NCBI GenBank assembly: GCA_029237735.1
Contig: JAQZBU010000029.1
Span: forward strand, 1 to 33,604
Direction: 5' to 3'
Source: Ramlibacter sp.
GTDB lineage: Bacteria > Pseudomonadota > Gammaproteobacteria > Burkholderiales > Burkholderiaceae_C
Length of the DNA stretch: 33,604 nucleotides
A model generated the notes under the pieces. It saw only the letters and a list, made by a program, of their open reading frames with translations. It was not told where the DNA came from and ran no database searches. The stretch's first letter is position 1, and each line of letters begins with the position of its first letter. The position numbers were made by a program, and so were the translations under genes. Positions 26,038 through 33,604 of this stretch are shown one piece after another.

Positions 26038-27205
26038 CCTCGCCCAGTGGCTTCAGACACTCTCGCCGGATTTCGGCTTCCTGCGCGTGTTCCAGTACAT
26101 CACGTTCCGCGCGGTCATGGCCGCGATGACCTCCCTGCTGATCGGCTTGATCGCCGGGCCCTGGGTGATCGACCGGCTGGCCCACCTGAAGATCGGCCAG
26201 CCGGTGCGCGGCTACGGGATGGAAAGCCACCTCACCAAGACCGGCACCCCCACCATGGGCGGCGTGCTGATCCTGCTGGCCATCGCGATCTCTACCGTGT
26301 TGTGGTTCGACCTTACCAACCGCTTCGTGTGGATCGTGCTGGCCGTCACATTGGGCTTCGGCGCCATCGGCTGGGTGGACGACTGGCGCAAGGTGGTCAA
26401 CAAGGACCCGGAAGGCATGCGCTCGCGCGAGAAATACTTCTGGCAGTCGGTGATCGGGCTGCTGGCCGCGCTGTACCTGGTGTTCAGCATTTCCGAAAGC
26501 TCCAACTGGCGCGTGCTGCAACTGTTCTATACATGGGTGGTTTCCGGGTTCGATGTCGACCTCCCGCCCAAGGCCGGCCTGCTGCTGCCTTTCTTCAAGG
26601 AAGTGAGCTACCCGCTGGGCGTGTTTGGCTTCGTGATCCTGACCTACCTGGTGATCGTCGGCTCCAGTAATGCCGTGAACCTCACCGACGGCCTCGACGG
26701 CCTGGCGATCATGCCCGTGGTGATGGTCGGCTCCTCGCTCGGCGTCTTCGCGTACGTCACCGGCAGCGCCGTGTACTCGAAGTACCTGTTCTTCCCCCAC
26801 ATCCCCGGCTCGGGCGAGCTGATGATCTTTTGCGCCGCCATGGCGGGAGCGGGGCTGGCATTCCTGTGGTTCAACACCCACCCCGCGCAGGTCTTCATGG
26901 GCGATGTCGGCGCCCTGGCGCTGGGCGGCGCGCTCGGCACTATCGCCGTGATCGTGCGGCAGGAAATCGTGCTGGCGATCATGGGGGGCATCTTCGTGGT
27001 CGAGGCGCTGTCGGTGATGGCGCAGGTGATGTACTTCAAGTACACGCGCAAGAAGTACGGCGAGGGCCGGCGCTTCCTGAAGATGGCGCCGCTGCACCAC
27101 CACTTCGAAAAGAGCGGCTGGAAGGAGACGCAGGTCGTCGTGCGCTTCTGGATCATCACGATGCTGCTGTGCCTGGTTGGCCTCTCCACCCTGAAATTGA
27201 GATGA
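26027..27205 (+). CDS. mraY: Phospho-MurNAc-pentapeptide transferase MraY
   Basis: Integral membrane enzyme that moves phospho-MurNAc-pentapeptide to undecaprenyl phosphate, giving lipid I. 392 residues, about ten membrane segments. Conserved loops: [11 protein letters not shown] (about 74-84), IGWVDDWRK with the Mg-binding [35 protein letters not shown] (nucleophile/Mg loop), and [15 protein letters not shown] near the C-terminus. Starts 11 bases inside murF (ATG 26027). The downstream murD is not directly adjacent: a 91-base repeat gap follows. Confidence 0.97.
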   Translation: MLLSLAQWLQTLSPDFGFLRVFQYITFRAVMAAMTSLLIGLIAGPWVIDRLAHLKIGQPVRGYGMESHLTKTGTPTMGGVLILLAIAISTVLWFDLTNRFVWIVLAVTLGFGAIGWVDDWRKVVNKDPEGMRSREKYFWQSVIGLLAALYLVFSISESSNWRVLQLFYTWVVSGFDVDLPPKAGLLLPFFKEVSYPLGVFGFVILTYLVIVGSSNAVNLTDGLDGLAIMPVVMVGSSLGVFAYVTGSAVYSKYLFFPHIPGSGELMIFCAAMAGAGLAFLWFNTHPAQVFMGDVGALALGGALGTIAVIVRQEIVLAIMGGIFVVEALSVMAQVMYFKYTRKKYGEGRRFLKMAPLHHHFEKSGWKETQVVVRFWIITMLLCLVGLSTLKLR

Positions 27206-27294
27206 ACATGTTGACCCCCACGTTTGCGGCTGCGCCGCTGCACTGCCCCCCGAGGGGGCCCAAGCCTCCTAGGGGCGGCCCGTCGGAGGCTTGA
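27202..27294 (+). CDS. Bridging mini-ORF (30 codons) through the mraY-murD repeat; product doubtful
   Basis: An ATG at 27202-27204 overlaps the mraY stop (ATGA), and the frame ([19 protein letters not shown]...) stays open through the GC-rich palindromic repeat. It ends with TGA at 27292-27294, two bases before the murD GTG. The peptide is Pro/Ala-rich, has no family I know and follows the repeat, so it is probably not a selected protein. It may keep ribosomes moving to murD, or it may mark the ancestral murD start. Chance cannot be excluded. Confidence 0.3.
   Translation: MNMLTPTFAAAPLHCPPRGPKPPRGGPSEA
27214..27292. repeat. GC-rich palindromic intergenic repeat between mraY and murD
   Basis: A compact block with three palindromes: GCGGCTGCGCCGC (27227-27239), CCCCC-CGA-GGGGG (27246-27258), and AAGCCTCC (27262-27269) with GGAGGCTT (27285-27292). 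The last arm contains the GGAGG that serves as the murD Shine-Dalgarno. I recall similar hairpin repeats between genes in Comamonadaceae, but copy number in this genome is unknown. Confidence 0.6.
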
Positions 27295-27296
27295 TC

Positions 27297-28811
27297 GTGC
27301 AAGACCTGAAAGACCGCCACGTCCTCATCCTCGGCCTCGGCTTGTCCGGGTTGGCGATGGCGCGCTGGTGCGCGCGCAGCGGCGCGCGGATCACCGTCGC
27401 CGACACGCGGGACGCGCCGCCGCAGCTGGAAGCACTGCGCGAGCAATTGCCGCAGGCGCGGTTCATCGGTGGAGCATTCAGTCCATCGCTGCTGGACGGC
27501 GAGGTGCAAGCGGTGTTCCGCAGCCCGGGGCTGTCGCCCGAGCAGGTCGCGCCCGTCGTGTCGAAGGCGGCCGAGCGCGGCGTCCACTGCGGTGGTGAGT
27601 TGAGCCTCTTTGCCGCGGCGCTGGCCGGGCTGCGAGCGCAGGACGGCTACGCGCCGGCCGTGCTCGCGGTGACGGGAACCAACGGCAAGACGACCGTCAC
27701 GGCGCTCACGGGCCAGCTCGTGGAGCGTGCGGGAAGGACCGTGGCCGTCGCCGGCAACATCGGGCCGTCGCTCCTGGAGACGCTGGCCGCGAAGGTCGAC
27801 GCGCAGGCCTTGCCCCAAGTGTGGGTGATCGAGCTGTCCAGCTTCCAGCTGGAGGTGGCGGGCGAGTTCGAGCCCACCGCGGCGGCCGTGCTGAACCTCA
27901 CGCAGGACCATCTGGACTGGCACGGCAGCATGGACGCGTATGCGCAAGCCAAGGCCCGCGTCTTCGGCAAGGGCGGGCTCATGATCCTGAACCGCGAAGA
28001 CCCGCTGGTGATGAAGATGCTGCCCGAGCCCATGAGGCTCAAGGGCGGGAAGATGGAACAGCGCGAGTACGTGACGTTTGGCGGCGACATGCCGCAGCGC
28101 CCCGGCGATTTCGGCATCGAGGTCGTCAACGGCATGGCCTGGCTGGTGCGCGCCCTCGAAGCCGATGAAACACTGAAGAAGCGCAAGGACAACGACGAAG
28201 AGCTCCACTTCCAGCGCCTGATGCCCGCCGACGCACTGCGCATCCGTGGCCGCCACAACGCCGTGAACGCGCTGTCGGCCCTGGCGCTGGCCACGGCCGC
28301 CGGGTGCGCATTGGGCCCGATGCTCTACGGCCTGCGCGAGTACCGCGGCGAGCCCCACCGGGTCGAACCGATTGGCGTGATCCACGACATCGAGTATTTC
28401 GACGACAGCAAAGGCACCAACGTCGGTGCGACGGTGGCGGCGCTGCAGGGGCTCGGGGCCGAGCGCAAGCTGGTGGTGATCCTCGGCGGCGACGGCAAGG
28501 GCCAGGATTTTTCGCCGCTAGCCGCTCCCGTAGCCCGCTACGCACGCGCCGCGGTGTTGATAGGCCGCGACGCCCCCTCGATCCGCGCCGTGCTGGAGCC
28601 GGCCGGCGTGCCGCTGCTGGATGCGGAAACGATGGAGCAGGCCGTGTCGCTGGCCACACAGCGTGCGCAAGCGGGCGACGCCGTCCTCATGTCGCCTGCT
28701 TGCGCCAGCTTCGACATGTTCAGGAACTACCCGCATCGTGCAGAGGTCTTCCGCGCTGCGGTGCGCGCCATCGCCCATGATGCGGGCGTACAGCTGGAGG
28801 GCACCGCATGA
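27297..28811 (+). CDS. murD: UDP-MurNAc-L-alanine:D-glutamate ligase MurD
   Basis: Adds D-Glu, the second stem residue. 504 residues, longer than E. coli MurD (438). The extra length is partly a charged insert near residue 290 ([18 protein letters not shown]). N-terminal Rossmann [15 protein letters not shown]-binding GTNGKTT with K131, ELSSFQLE and [16 protein letters not shown] in the central domain, [13 protein letters not shown] and [13 protein letters not shown] in the C-terminal domain. Start: GTG 27297 has GGAGG (27285-27289) seven bases upstream; TTG 27291 is only one base from it. Preceded by a repeat gap, followed by ftsW with ATGA overlap. Confidence 0.94.
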   Translation: MQDLKDRHVLILGLGLSGLAMARWCARSGARITVADTRDAPPQLEALREQLPQARFIGGAFSPSLLDGEVQAVFRSPGLSPEQVAPVVSKAAERGVHCGGELSLFAAALAGLRAQDGYAPAVLAVTGTNGKTTVTALTGQLVERAGRTVAVAGNIGPSLLETLAAKVDAQALPQVWVIELSSFQLEVAGEFEPTAAAVLNLTQDHLDWHGSMDAYAQAKARVFGKGGLMILNREDPLVMKMLPEPMRLKGGKMEQREYVTFGGDMPQRPGDFGIEVVNGMAWLVRALEADETLKKRKDNDEELHFQRLMPADALRIRGRHNAVNALSALALATAAGCALGPMLYGLREYRGEPHRVEPIGVIHDIEYFDDSKGTNVGATVAALQGLGAERKLVVILGGDGKGQDFSPLAAPVARYARAAVLIGRDAPSIRAVLEPAGVPLLDAETMEQAVSLATQRAQAGDAVLMSPACASFDMFRNYPHRAEVFRAAVRAIAHDAGVQLEGTA

Positions 28812-30055
28812 GCGTTTTCATGCAGCGCATCAACGGCTGGTTCGGCGGTCTGTCGCCCGTGGGCGACCCGGGCCCGGCCATTCGCGGCGCGGGCTACGGC
28901 CGCGCCACGACGGCCACGCAGGTGACGGGCTTCGACCAGACCTTGCTGTGGGTGACGGTCGCGCTGCTGGCGTTCGGCCTGGTCATGGTGTATTCGGCTT
29001 CGGTGGCGCTTCCGGACAACCCGAAGTTCGCGCGCTATGCGCACAACCATTTTCTGGTTCGCCACGCCATCTTCACCGTGATGGCGTTCGTCGCCGCGCT
29101 GCTGGCGTTCCAGGTTCCGATCGCGACCTGGGAGAAGGTGGCGCCGTGGCTCTTTGTCGCCTCGCTGATCCTGCTGATCATCGTCCTCATCCCGCACGTC
29201 GGCAAGGGCGTGAACGGCGCGCGCCGCTGGATCGGGCTGGGCTTCATGAGTTTCCAGCCGTCGGAACTGGCCAAGTTCGCTGTGCTGCTCTACGCGGCGG
29301 ACTACATGGTGCGCAAGATGGACGTGAAGGAGCGGTTCTTCCGCGCCGTGCTGCCCATGGCCGCGGCGGTGGCGATCGTCGGCATGCTCCTGCTGGCCGA
29401 ACCCGACATGGGCGCCTTCATGGTGATTGCCGTGATCGCGATGGGCATCCTCTTCCTCGGCGGGGTCAACGCCCGCATGTTCTTTCTGATCGCGCTGGTG
29501 ATCACCATCGCCTTCGTGCTCATGATCGCCCTCTCGGACTGGCGGCGCGAGCGGATCTTCGCGTACCTGGATCCGTGGAGCGAAAAGCACGCGCTCGGCA
29601 AGGGCTACCAGCTGTCGCACTCGCTGATCGCCATCGGGCGCGGTGAAATTTTTGGGGTCGGCCTGGGCGGCAGCGTGGAGAAGCTGCATTGGCTGCCCGA
29701 GGCGCACACCGACTTCCTGCTGGCCGTGATTGGCGAGGAATTCGGGCTCATCGGCGTCATCACTGTCATCGGGCTGTTCCTGTGGATGACGCGCCGGATC
29801 ATGCACATCGGCCGCCAGGCGATCGCGCTGGACCGGGTGTTCGCGGGGCTGGTGGCGCAGGGGGTGGGCATCTGGATTGGCTTCCAGGCTTTCATCAACA
29901 TGGGTGTGAACCTCGGCGCGCTGCCGACCAAGGGGCTCACGCTGCCGCTCATGAGCTACGGCGGATCCGCCATCCTCATGAACCTCGTTGCGATCGCGGT
30001 GGTCTTGCGGGTGGACTACGAGAACAGAGTGCTGATGCGCGGAGGCCGTTCATGA
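28808..30055 (+). CDS. ftsW: Septal peptidoglycan glycosyltransferase FtsW
   Basis: SEDS-family polymerase that builds septal glycan strands with FtsI. 415 residues, about ten membrane segments. N-terminal cytoplasmic part about 1-45, then motifs [34 protein letters not shown] (with the conserved Asp of SEDS proteins), [24 protein letters not shown] and the C-terminal [28 protein letters not shown] 28808 overlaps the murD TGA (ATGA), and the TGA overlaps the murG ATG in the same way. Confidence 0.97.
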   Translation: MSVFMQRINGWFGGLSPVGDPGPAIRGAGYGRATTATQVTGFDQTLLWVTVALLAFGLVMVYSASVALPDNPKFARYAHNHFLVRHAIFTVMAFVAALLAFQVPIATWEKVAPWLFVASLILLIIVLIPHVGKGVNGARRWIGLGFMSFQPSELAKFAVLLYAADYMVRKMDVKERFFRAVLPMAAAVAIVGMLLLAEPDMGAFMVIAVIAMGILFLGGVNARMFFLIALVITIAFVLMIALSDWRRERIFAYLDPWSEKHALGKGYQLSHSLIAIGRGEIFGVGLGGSVEKLHWLPEAHTDFLLAVIGEEFGLIGVITVIGLFLWMTRRIMHIGRQAIALDRVFAGLVAQGVGIWIGFQAFINMGVNLGALPTKGLTLPLMSYGGSAILMNLVAIAVVLRVDYENRVLMRGGRS

Positions 30056-31119
30056 CCAGATGCGCGCTCGTCATGGCAGGCGGCACGGGCGGCCACATCT
30101 TCCCGGGGCTGGCCGTGGCCGAAGCCCTGCGCGAGAAGGCGTGGCGCGTGCACTGGCTTGGCGCGCCTGGCAGCATGGAAAGCCGATTGGTGCCGCCGCG
30201 CGGCTTTGCTTTCGAGGCCATTGATTTCTCGGGCGTGCGGGGCAAGGGCCCGGTGACGCTGTTCCTGCTGCCGCTGCGGCTTCTGAAGGCGTTCTGGCAG
30301 AGCATTGCCGTCGTGCGGCGCGTCAAGCCGGACGTGGTGATCGGCTTGGGCGGCTACATCACTTTCCCGGGCGGCATGATGAGCGTGTTGCTGGGCAAGC
30401 CGCTGGTGCTGCATGAGCAGAACTCGGTGGCGGGCATGGCCAACCGCATCCTGGCAGGCGTCGCCGACCGCGTCTTCACCGCGTTTCCGAATGTGCTGAA
30501 GAAGGCGATGTGGGTGGGCAACCCGCTGCGTGCCGGTTTCCTGCAGCAGCCAGGCCCTGTCGAGCGAATGGGATCGCGCGTCGGCCGGCTGCGCCTGCTG
30601 GTAGTGGGCGGCAGCCTTGGCGCGAAAGCCCTGAATGACACCGTGCCGAAGGCGTTGGCGTTGATCCCCGAAGCGTCCCGGCCGATCGTGCTGCATCAAA
30701 GCGGCGAGAAGCAAATCGACGCGTTGCGCGCCAGCTACGAAGCGGCAGGCGTGCGAGCCGAACTCACTCCCTTCATCGAAGACACGGCGCAGGCCTACGC
30801 CGACGCGGACCTGATCGTATGCCGGGCCGGCGCCAGTACGGTGACGGAGATAGCCGCAGTCGGCTGCGCCGCGGTGTTCGTGCCTTTCCCTTCCGCGGTC
30901 GATGACCACCAGACCACGAACGCGAAGTTCCTGGTGGAGAAGGGCGGCGGCTGGCTGGTTCAGCAGCGCGATCTCACGCCCGAATGGCTGGCCCACTTGC
31001 TGCAGGCAGTGGAGCGCGGCGAGCTGATCCAGCGTGCGATGGCGGCGAAATCCATGCAGAAGACAAATGCCACGGCCGAGGTTGTCGCGGCCTGCGAAAA
31101 ATTGGCGAGGAAATCATGA
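30052..31119 (+). CDS. murG: UDP-GlcNAc transferase MurG (lipid II synthase)
   Basis: Peripheral membrane enzyme adding GlcNAc to lipid I to give lipid II. 355 residues. N-terminal [12 protein letters not shown] (about 9-20) binds the acceptor and donor phosphate, [25 protein letters not shown] (about 123-134), [12 protein letters not shown] in the second Rossmann half, and [15 protein letters not shown] for UDP-GlcNAc binding. Overlaps at both ends are ATGA (ftsW/murG and murG/murC). Lies just upstream of the damaged murC and looks intact. Confidence 0.97.
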   Translation: MTRCALVMAGGTGGHIFPGLAVAEALREKAWRVHWLGAPGSMESRLVPPRGFAFEAIDFSGVRGKGPVTLFLLPLRLLKAFWQSIAVVRRVKPDVVIGLGGYITFPGGMMSVLLGKPLVLHEQNSVAGMANRILAGVADRVFTAFPNVLKKAMWVGNPLRAGFLQQPGPVERMGSRVGRLRLLVVGGSLGAKALNDTVPKALALIPEASRPIVLHQSGEKQIDALRASYEAAGVRAELTPFIEDTAQAYADADLIVCRAGASTVTEIAAVGCAAVFVPFPSAVDDHQTTNAKFLVEKGGGWLVQQRDLTPEWLAHLLQAVERGELIQRAMAAKSMQKTNATAEVVAACEKLARKS

Positions 31120-32415
31120 AGCACGCCATCAAACATATTCACTTTGTAGGCGTGGGCGGCGCAGGCATGTCCGGCATCGCCGAGGTGCTGCGCAACCTCG
31201 GCTACCTGATCTCCGGCTCCGACCGTTCCGACAGCCCGACGCTGCGGCGGCTGGAAGGGCTGGGCATCAAGACCTTCGTGGGCCACGCGGCCAGCCACGT
31301 GATTGGCGCGGACGCTGTCGTCACTTCCACCGCCGTGCACGAGGACAACCCCGAGGTGCTGGCGGCGCGCAAGCGCAAGATCCCCGTGGTCCCGCGCGCG
31401 ATGATGCTTGCCGAGCTCATGCGGCTGAAGCAGGGCATCGCCATCGCCGGCACGCACGGCAAGACGACGACGACCAGCCTCGTGGCCAGCGTGCTGGCCG
31501 AGGGCGGGCTGGACCCGACCTTCGTGATCGGCGGACGCCTGAACAGCGCGGGCGCCAACGCCAAGCTCGGTGGCGGCGACTACATCGTGGTCGAGGCCGA
31601 CGAGTCCGATGCCTCGTTCCTGAACCTCATGCCGGTGATGGCCGTTGTCACGAACATCGACGCCGACCACATGGAGACCTACGGGCACGACTTCAGCCGC
31701 CTCAAGGGCGCGTTCGTCGAGTTCCTGCATCGCATGCCCTTCTACGGCACCGCGATCCTGTGCACGGACGACCCGGCAGTGCGCGAGATCGTCCCCGAAG
31801 TGCAGTGCCCCATCACCAGCTACGGGTTCGGCGAGGACGCGCAGGTGCGCGCCGTGGACGTGCGAGCCGTCGGCCCGCAAATGCACTTCACGGCTCAGCG
31901 GCGTAACGGTGTCACGCTGCCCGACCTGAAGATCGTGCTCAATCTCGCGGGCATGCACAACGTGCTGAACGCGCTGTCGGCGATCGCGGTGGCGGTGGAG
32001 CTGAACATTCCCGACGAAGCCGTGCAAAAACCCGGTGGAAGTCGCCGCAACGCTCGCGGCGGCGCGCGGCGCCTTCCCGGGCCGGCGCCTGGTGCTCGCC
32101 TTCCAGCCGCACCGCTATACGCGCACACGCGATTGCTTCGAGGATTTCGTGAAAGTGATCGGCCACGCCGATGCCGTGCTGCTGGGCGAGGTGTACGCCG
32201 CCGGCGAGGCGCCCATCGTCGCGGCTGACGGCCGTTCGCTGGCGCGAGCCGTGCGTGTGGCCGGCAAGGTGGAGCCGGTGTTCGTCGACGACATCGCCGC
32301 CATGCCCGAGGCCATCCTGGAGATGGCTCGGGACGGCGACGTTGTGATGTGCATGGGCGCCGGTTCGATCGGCGGCGTGCCGGCGAAGCTGGTGGAGACA
32401 GGAGGCGGCACATGA
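31116..32415 (+). pseudogene. murC: murC, UDP-MurNAc:L-alanine ligase, with internal deletion and frameshift
   Basis: MurC adds the first stem residue, L-Ala. The 5' part (31116-32030, 305 residues) is normal: [52 protein letters not shown]. It ends at ...NIPDEAVQK. The remaining 127 residues ([15 protein letters not shown]...[18 protein letters not shown]...) are in frame +1 from 32032 to the TGA at 32413-32415. The usual stretch between them, with GRRFQRYGE and DDYGHH before P-V-E, is absent. Present residues total 432, against about 470-480 in relatives. A clean join after the Lys codon that leaves only the last base of a His codon gives a deletion of 3N-1 bases, which explains the frameshift. 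As written, the first frame runs on to a stop at 32226-32228. Both surviving parts look undecayed, so this is either recent or an assembly error. The ATGA overlap with ddlB is kept. Confidence 0.9.
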
Positions 32416-33392
32416 CGGCGGGCAAACCAACTAACGAATTCGGCAAAGTCGCCGTCTTGATGGGCGGCCGCTCGGCCGAGCGTGAGGTGTCCCTCATGTC
32501 TGGCAGCGGCGTGCTCAAGGCCCTGCAGTCGAAGGGCGTGGATGCGCATGCGTTCGACCCCGCCGAGCGCGACCTGTCCGAGCTCAAGCGCAAGGGCTTC
32601 AAGCGCTGCTTCATCGCGTTGCACGGCCGCTTCGGTGAAGATGGCACGGTGCAGGGCGCGCTGGAGCTGCTGGGCATTCCCTATACGGGCTCGGGCGTGA
32701 TGGCCTCCAGCATTTCCATCGACAAGGTCATGACCAAGCGCGTCTGGTTGGCCGAAGGGCTGCCCACGCCCAAGTACGTACTGCTGCGCCGCGGTTCCTA
32801 CACACGCGAACAGGTCCGCGCCGTACCCGACGACCTGAACCTGCCGCTGATCGTGAAGCCCGCGCGCGAGGGCTCGTCCATCGGCGTGGCCAAGGTGCAG
32901 GGTTACTCCGAGATGGCCGACGCCGTGGACCAGGCGGCTGCACTGGACGCCGACGTGCTGTGCGAGCAGTTCATCAGCGGCGACGAGGTGACCTGCCCGG
33001 TGCTCGGCACCGGCGACGAGGCGCGTGCGCTGCCCGTCATCCGCATCGTGGCGCCCGAGGGCAACTACGACTACCAGAACAAGTACTTCACTGACGACAC
33101 CAAGTATCTGGTGCCCTGCGGCCTGCCGCAGGGCGAAGAGGAGGCGATTCAGGAAATCGTGCTGAAGGCTTACCGCGTGCTCGGCTGCCGAGGCTGGGGC
33201 CGCCTCGACGTGATGATCGACTCGGCCACGCGCAAGCCCTACCTGCTGGAGATCAACACCTCGCCGGGCATGACCGGGCACTCGCTGGTGCCCATGTCGG
33301 CACGTGCCGCCGGCATCAGCTACGAAGACCTGTGCGTGCAGTTGCTGGCCTCGGCCGCGCTGGACCAGGAGAAAGGGGCGCAACGGCCATGA
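32412..33392 (+). CDS. ddlB: D-alanine--D-alanine ligase
   Basis: ATP-grasp enzyme making D-Ala-D-Ala for MurF. 326 residues. [20 protein letters not shown] at the N-terminus, [32 protein letters not shown], the Gly/Ser loop [21 protein letters not shown], and the C-terminal [20 protein letters not shown] 32412 has AGGAGG (32400-32405) six bases upstream and overlaps the murC TGA (ATGA). An upstream in-frame start at 32349 lies inside murC and is not used. The TGA overlaps the ftsQ ATG. Confidence 0.96.
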   Translation: MTAGKPTNEFGKVAVLMGGRSAEREVSLMSGSGVLKALQSKGVDAHAFDPAERDLSELKRKGFKRCFIALHGRFGEDGTVQGALELLGIPYTGSGVMASSISIDKVMTKRVWLAEGLPTPKYVLLRRGSYTREQVRAVPDDLNLPLIVKPAREGSSIGVAKVQGYSEMADAVDQAAALDADVLCEQFISGDEVTCPVLGTGDEARALPVIRIVAPEGNYDYQNKYFTDDTKYLVPCGLPQGEEEAIQEIVLKAYRVLGCRGWGRLDVMIDSATRKPYLLEINTSPGMTGHSLVPMSARAAGISYEDLCVQLLASAALDQEKGAQRP

Positions 33393-33604
33393 AAGCCAAG
33401 CCACCGCTGCCCATGGATGTCAAGCTGATGAACATCGCCGCCACTGCGCTGTTCACGGTCGGCATCGTGCTGCTGCTGGCGGCGGTGCTTTGGTGGGCGC
33501 TGCGACATCCGCTTTTCGCGATCTCTGGTATCTCGGTGCAGGGCGACGTGGCGCACAACAACGCAGTCACGTTGCGCGCCAACGTGGCGCCGCGCCTGGC
33601 CGGG
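33389..33604 (+). CDS. ftsQ: Cell division protein FtsQ, 5' part (cut by window end)
   Basis: The first 72 residues of FtsQ, which links FtsL/FtsB to the divisome. Short cytoplasmic N-terminus ([15 protein letters not shown]), one membrane segment (about 19-38, [20 protein letters not shown]), and the beginning of the periplasmic POTRA domain ([16 protein letters not shown]). Start in an ATGA overlap with ddlB. The rest lies beyond the window. Position after ddlB fits the dcw order. Confidence 0.93.
   Translation, partial: MKAKPPLPMDVKLMNIAATALFTVGIVLLLAAVLWWALRHPLFAISGISVQGDVAHNNAVTLRANVAPRLAG

Noticed and set aside
32020..32040. Programmed +1 frameshift at AAA-CCC-G to rejoin the two murC parts
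   Set aside because: A shift on CCC to CCG would restore the frame, but the conserved GRRFQ/DDYGHH segment would still be missing, and the run (five A) is not a classic slippery site. A deletion explains the data better.
32349..32411. Upstream ATG for ddlB at 32349
   Set aside because: Lies inside murC, has no Shine-Dalgarno, and the ATG at 32412 has AGGAGG and the usual ATGA overlap.

Overview
The window is one contiguous, gene-dense, GC-rich stretch of a bacterial chromosome. The gene order and the proteins point to Betaproteobacteria, order Burkholderiales, most likely family Comamonadaceae (Ramlibacter/Variovorax/Rhodoferax type). The reasons are: dapF - DUF484 - xerC together; a DksA with a Lys/Ala/Pro-rich tail and only one zinc-finger cysteine; an HslV with a short N-terminal propeptide before the catalytic Thr; and the mraZ-led dcw cluster. 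This is inference from remembered family features; no search was run. I see no phage, insertion sequence, CRISPR array or defence island. Most of the window is core housekeeping DNA.

Layout. 1-7.7 kb: the 3' part of htpX (+), a shared terminator, then minus-strand genes. These are two overlapping small lipoproteins, a COG2509-type FAD oxidoreductase and cysK. RNase P RNA (rnpB, +) is followed by about 550 bases with no convincing gene that carry a large inverted-repeat element. After that come a pseudouridine-synthase-like protein that seems to lack its catalytic Asp, and a Nudix + metallo-beta-lactamase fusion, both minus. 7.7-10.3 kb: dapF, a DUF484 gene and xerC (+). 10.3-12 kb: a membrane 7TMR-DISM protein with a degenerate GGDEF domain (-). 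12-19.5 kb: rlmI, a COG0523/CobW GTPase with a His-rich loop, dksA, a TPR-like + STAS protein, hslV and hslU (+). 19.5 kb to the end: the division and cell-wall cluster mraZ, rsmH, ftsL, ftsI, murE, murF, mraY, murD, ftsW, murG, murC, ddlB, ftsQ (cut by the window edge).

The dcw genes make and polymerise the peptidoglycan precursor. MurC/D/E/F and Ddl build UDP-MurNAc-pentapeptide, MraY and MurG make lipid II, and FtsW/FtsI polymerise and cross-link it at the septum. DapF upstream supplies the meso-diaminopimelate used by MurE. Almost every dcw junction is a 4-base ATGA or similar overlap, which implies translational coupling.

Three things stand out. (1) murC is broken as written: a segment of 3N-1 bases, probably about 35-45 codons covering the GRRFQ and DDYGHH region, is missing at about 32030/32031, and the 3' part continues in another frame. 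This is either an assembly error or a very recent lesion in an essential gene. (2) The two dcw junctions that are not tight (rsmH-ftsL and mraY-murD) are each filled by a palindromic repeat. In both, a tiny open frame starts on the upstream stop codon and runs through the repeat to the next start, so coupling could be kept. (3) There are several degenerate enzymes or domains and fusions: PsiS-like without Asp, GGDEF to SELRF, a DksA with one Cys and a histone-H1-like tail, and the uncharacterised STAS protein between dksA and hslVU.
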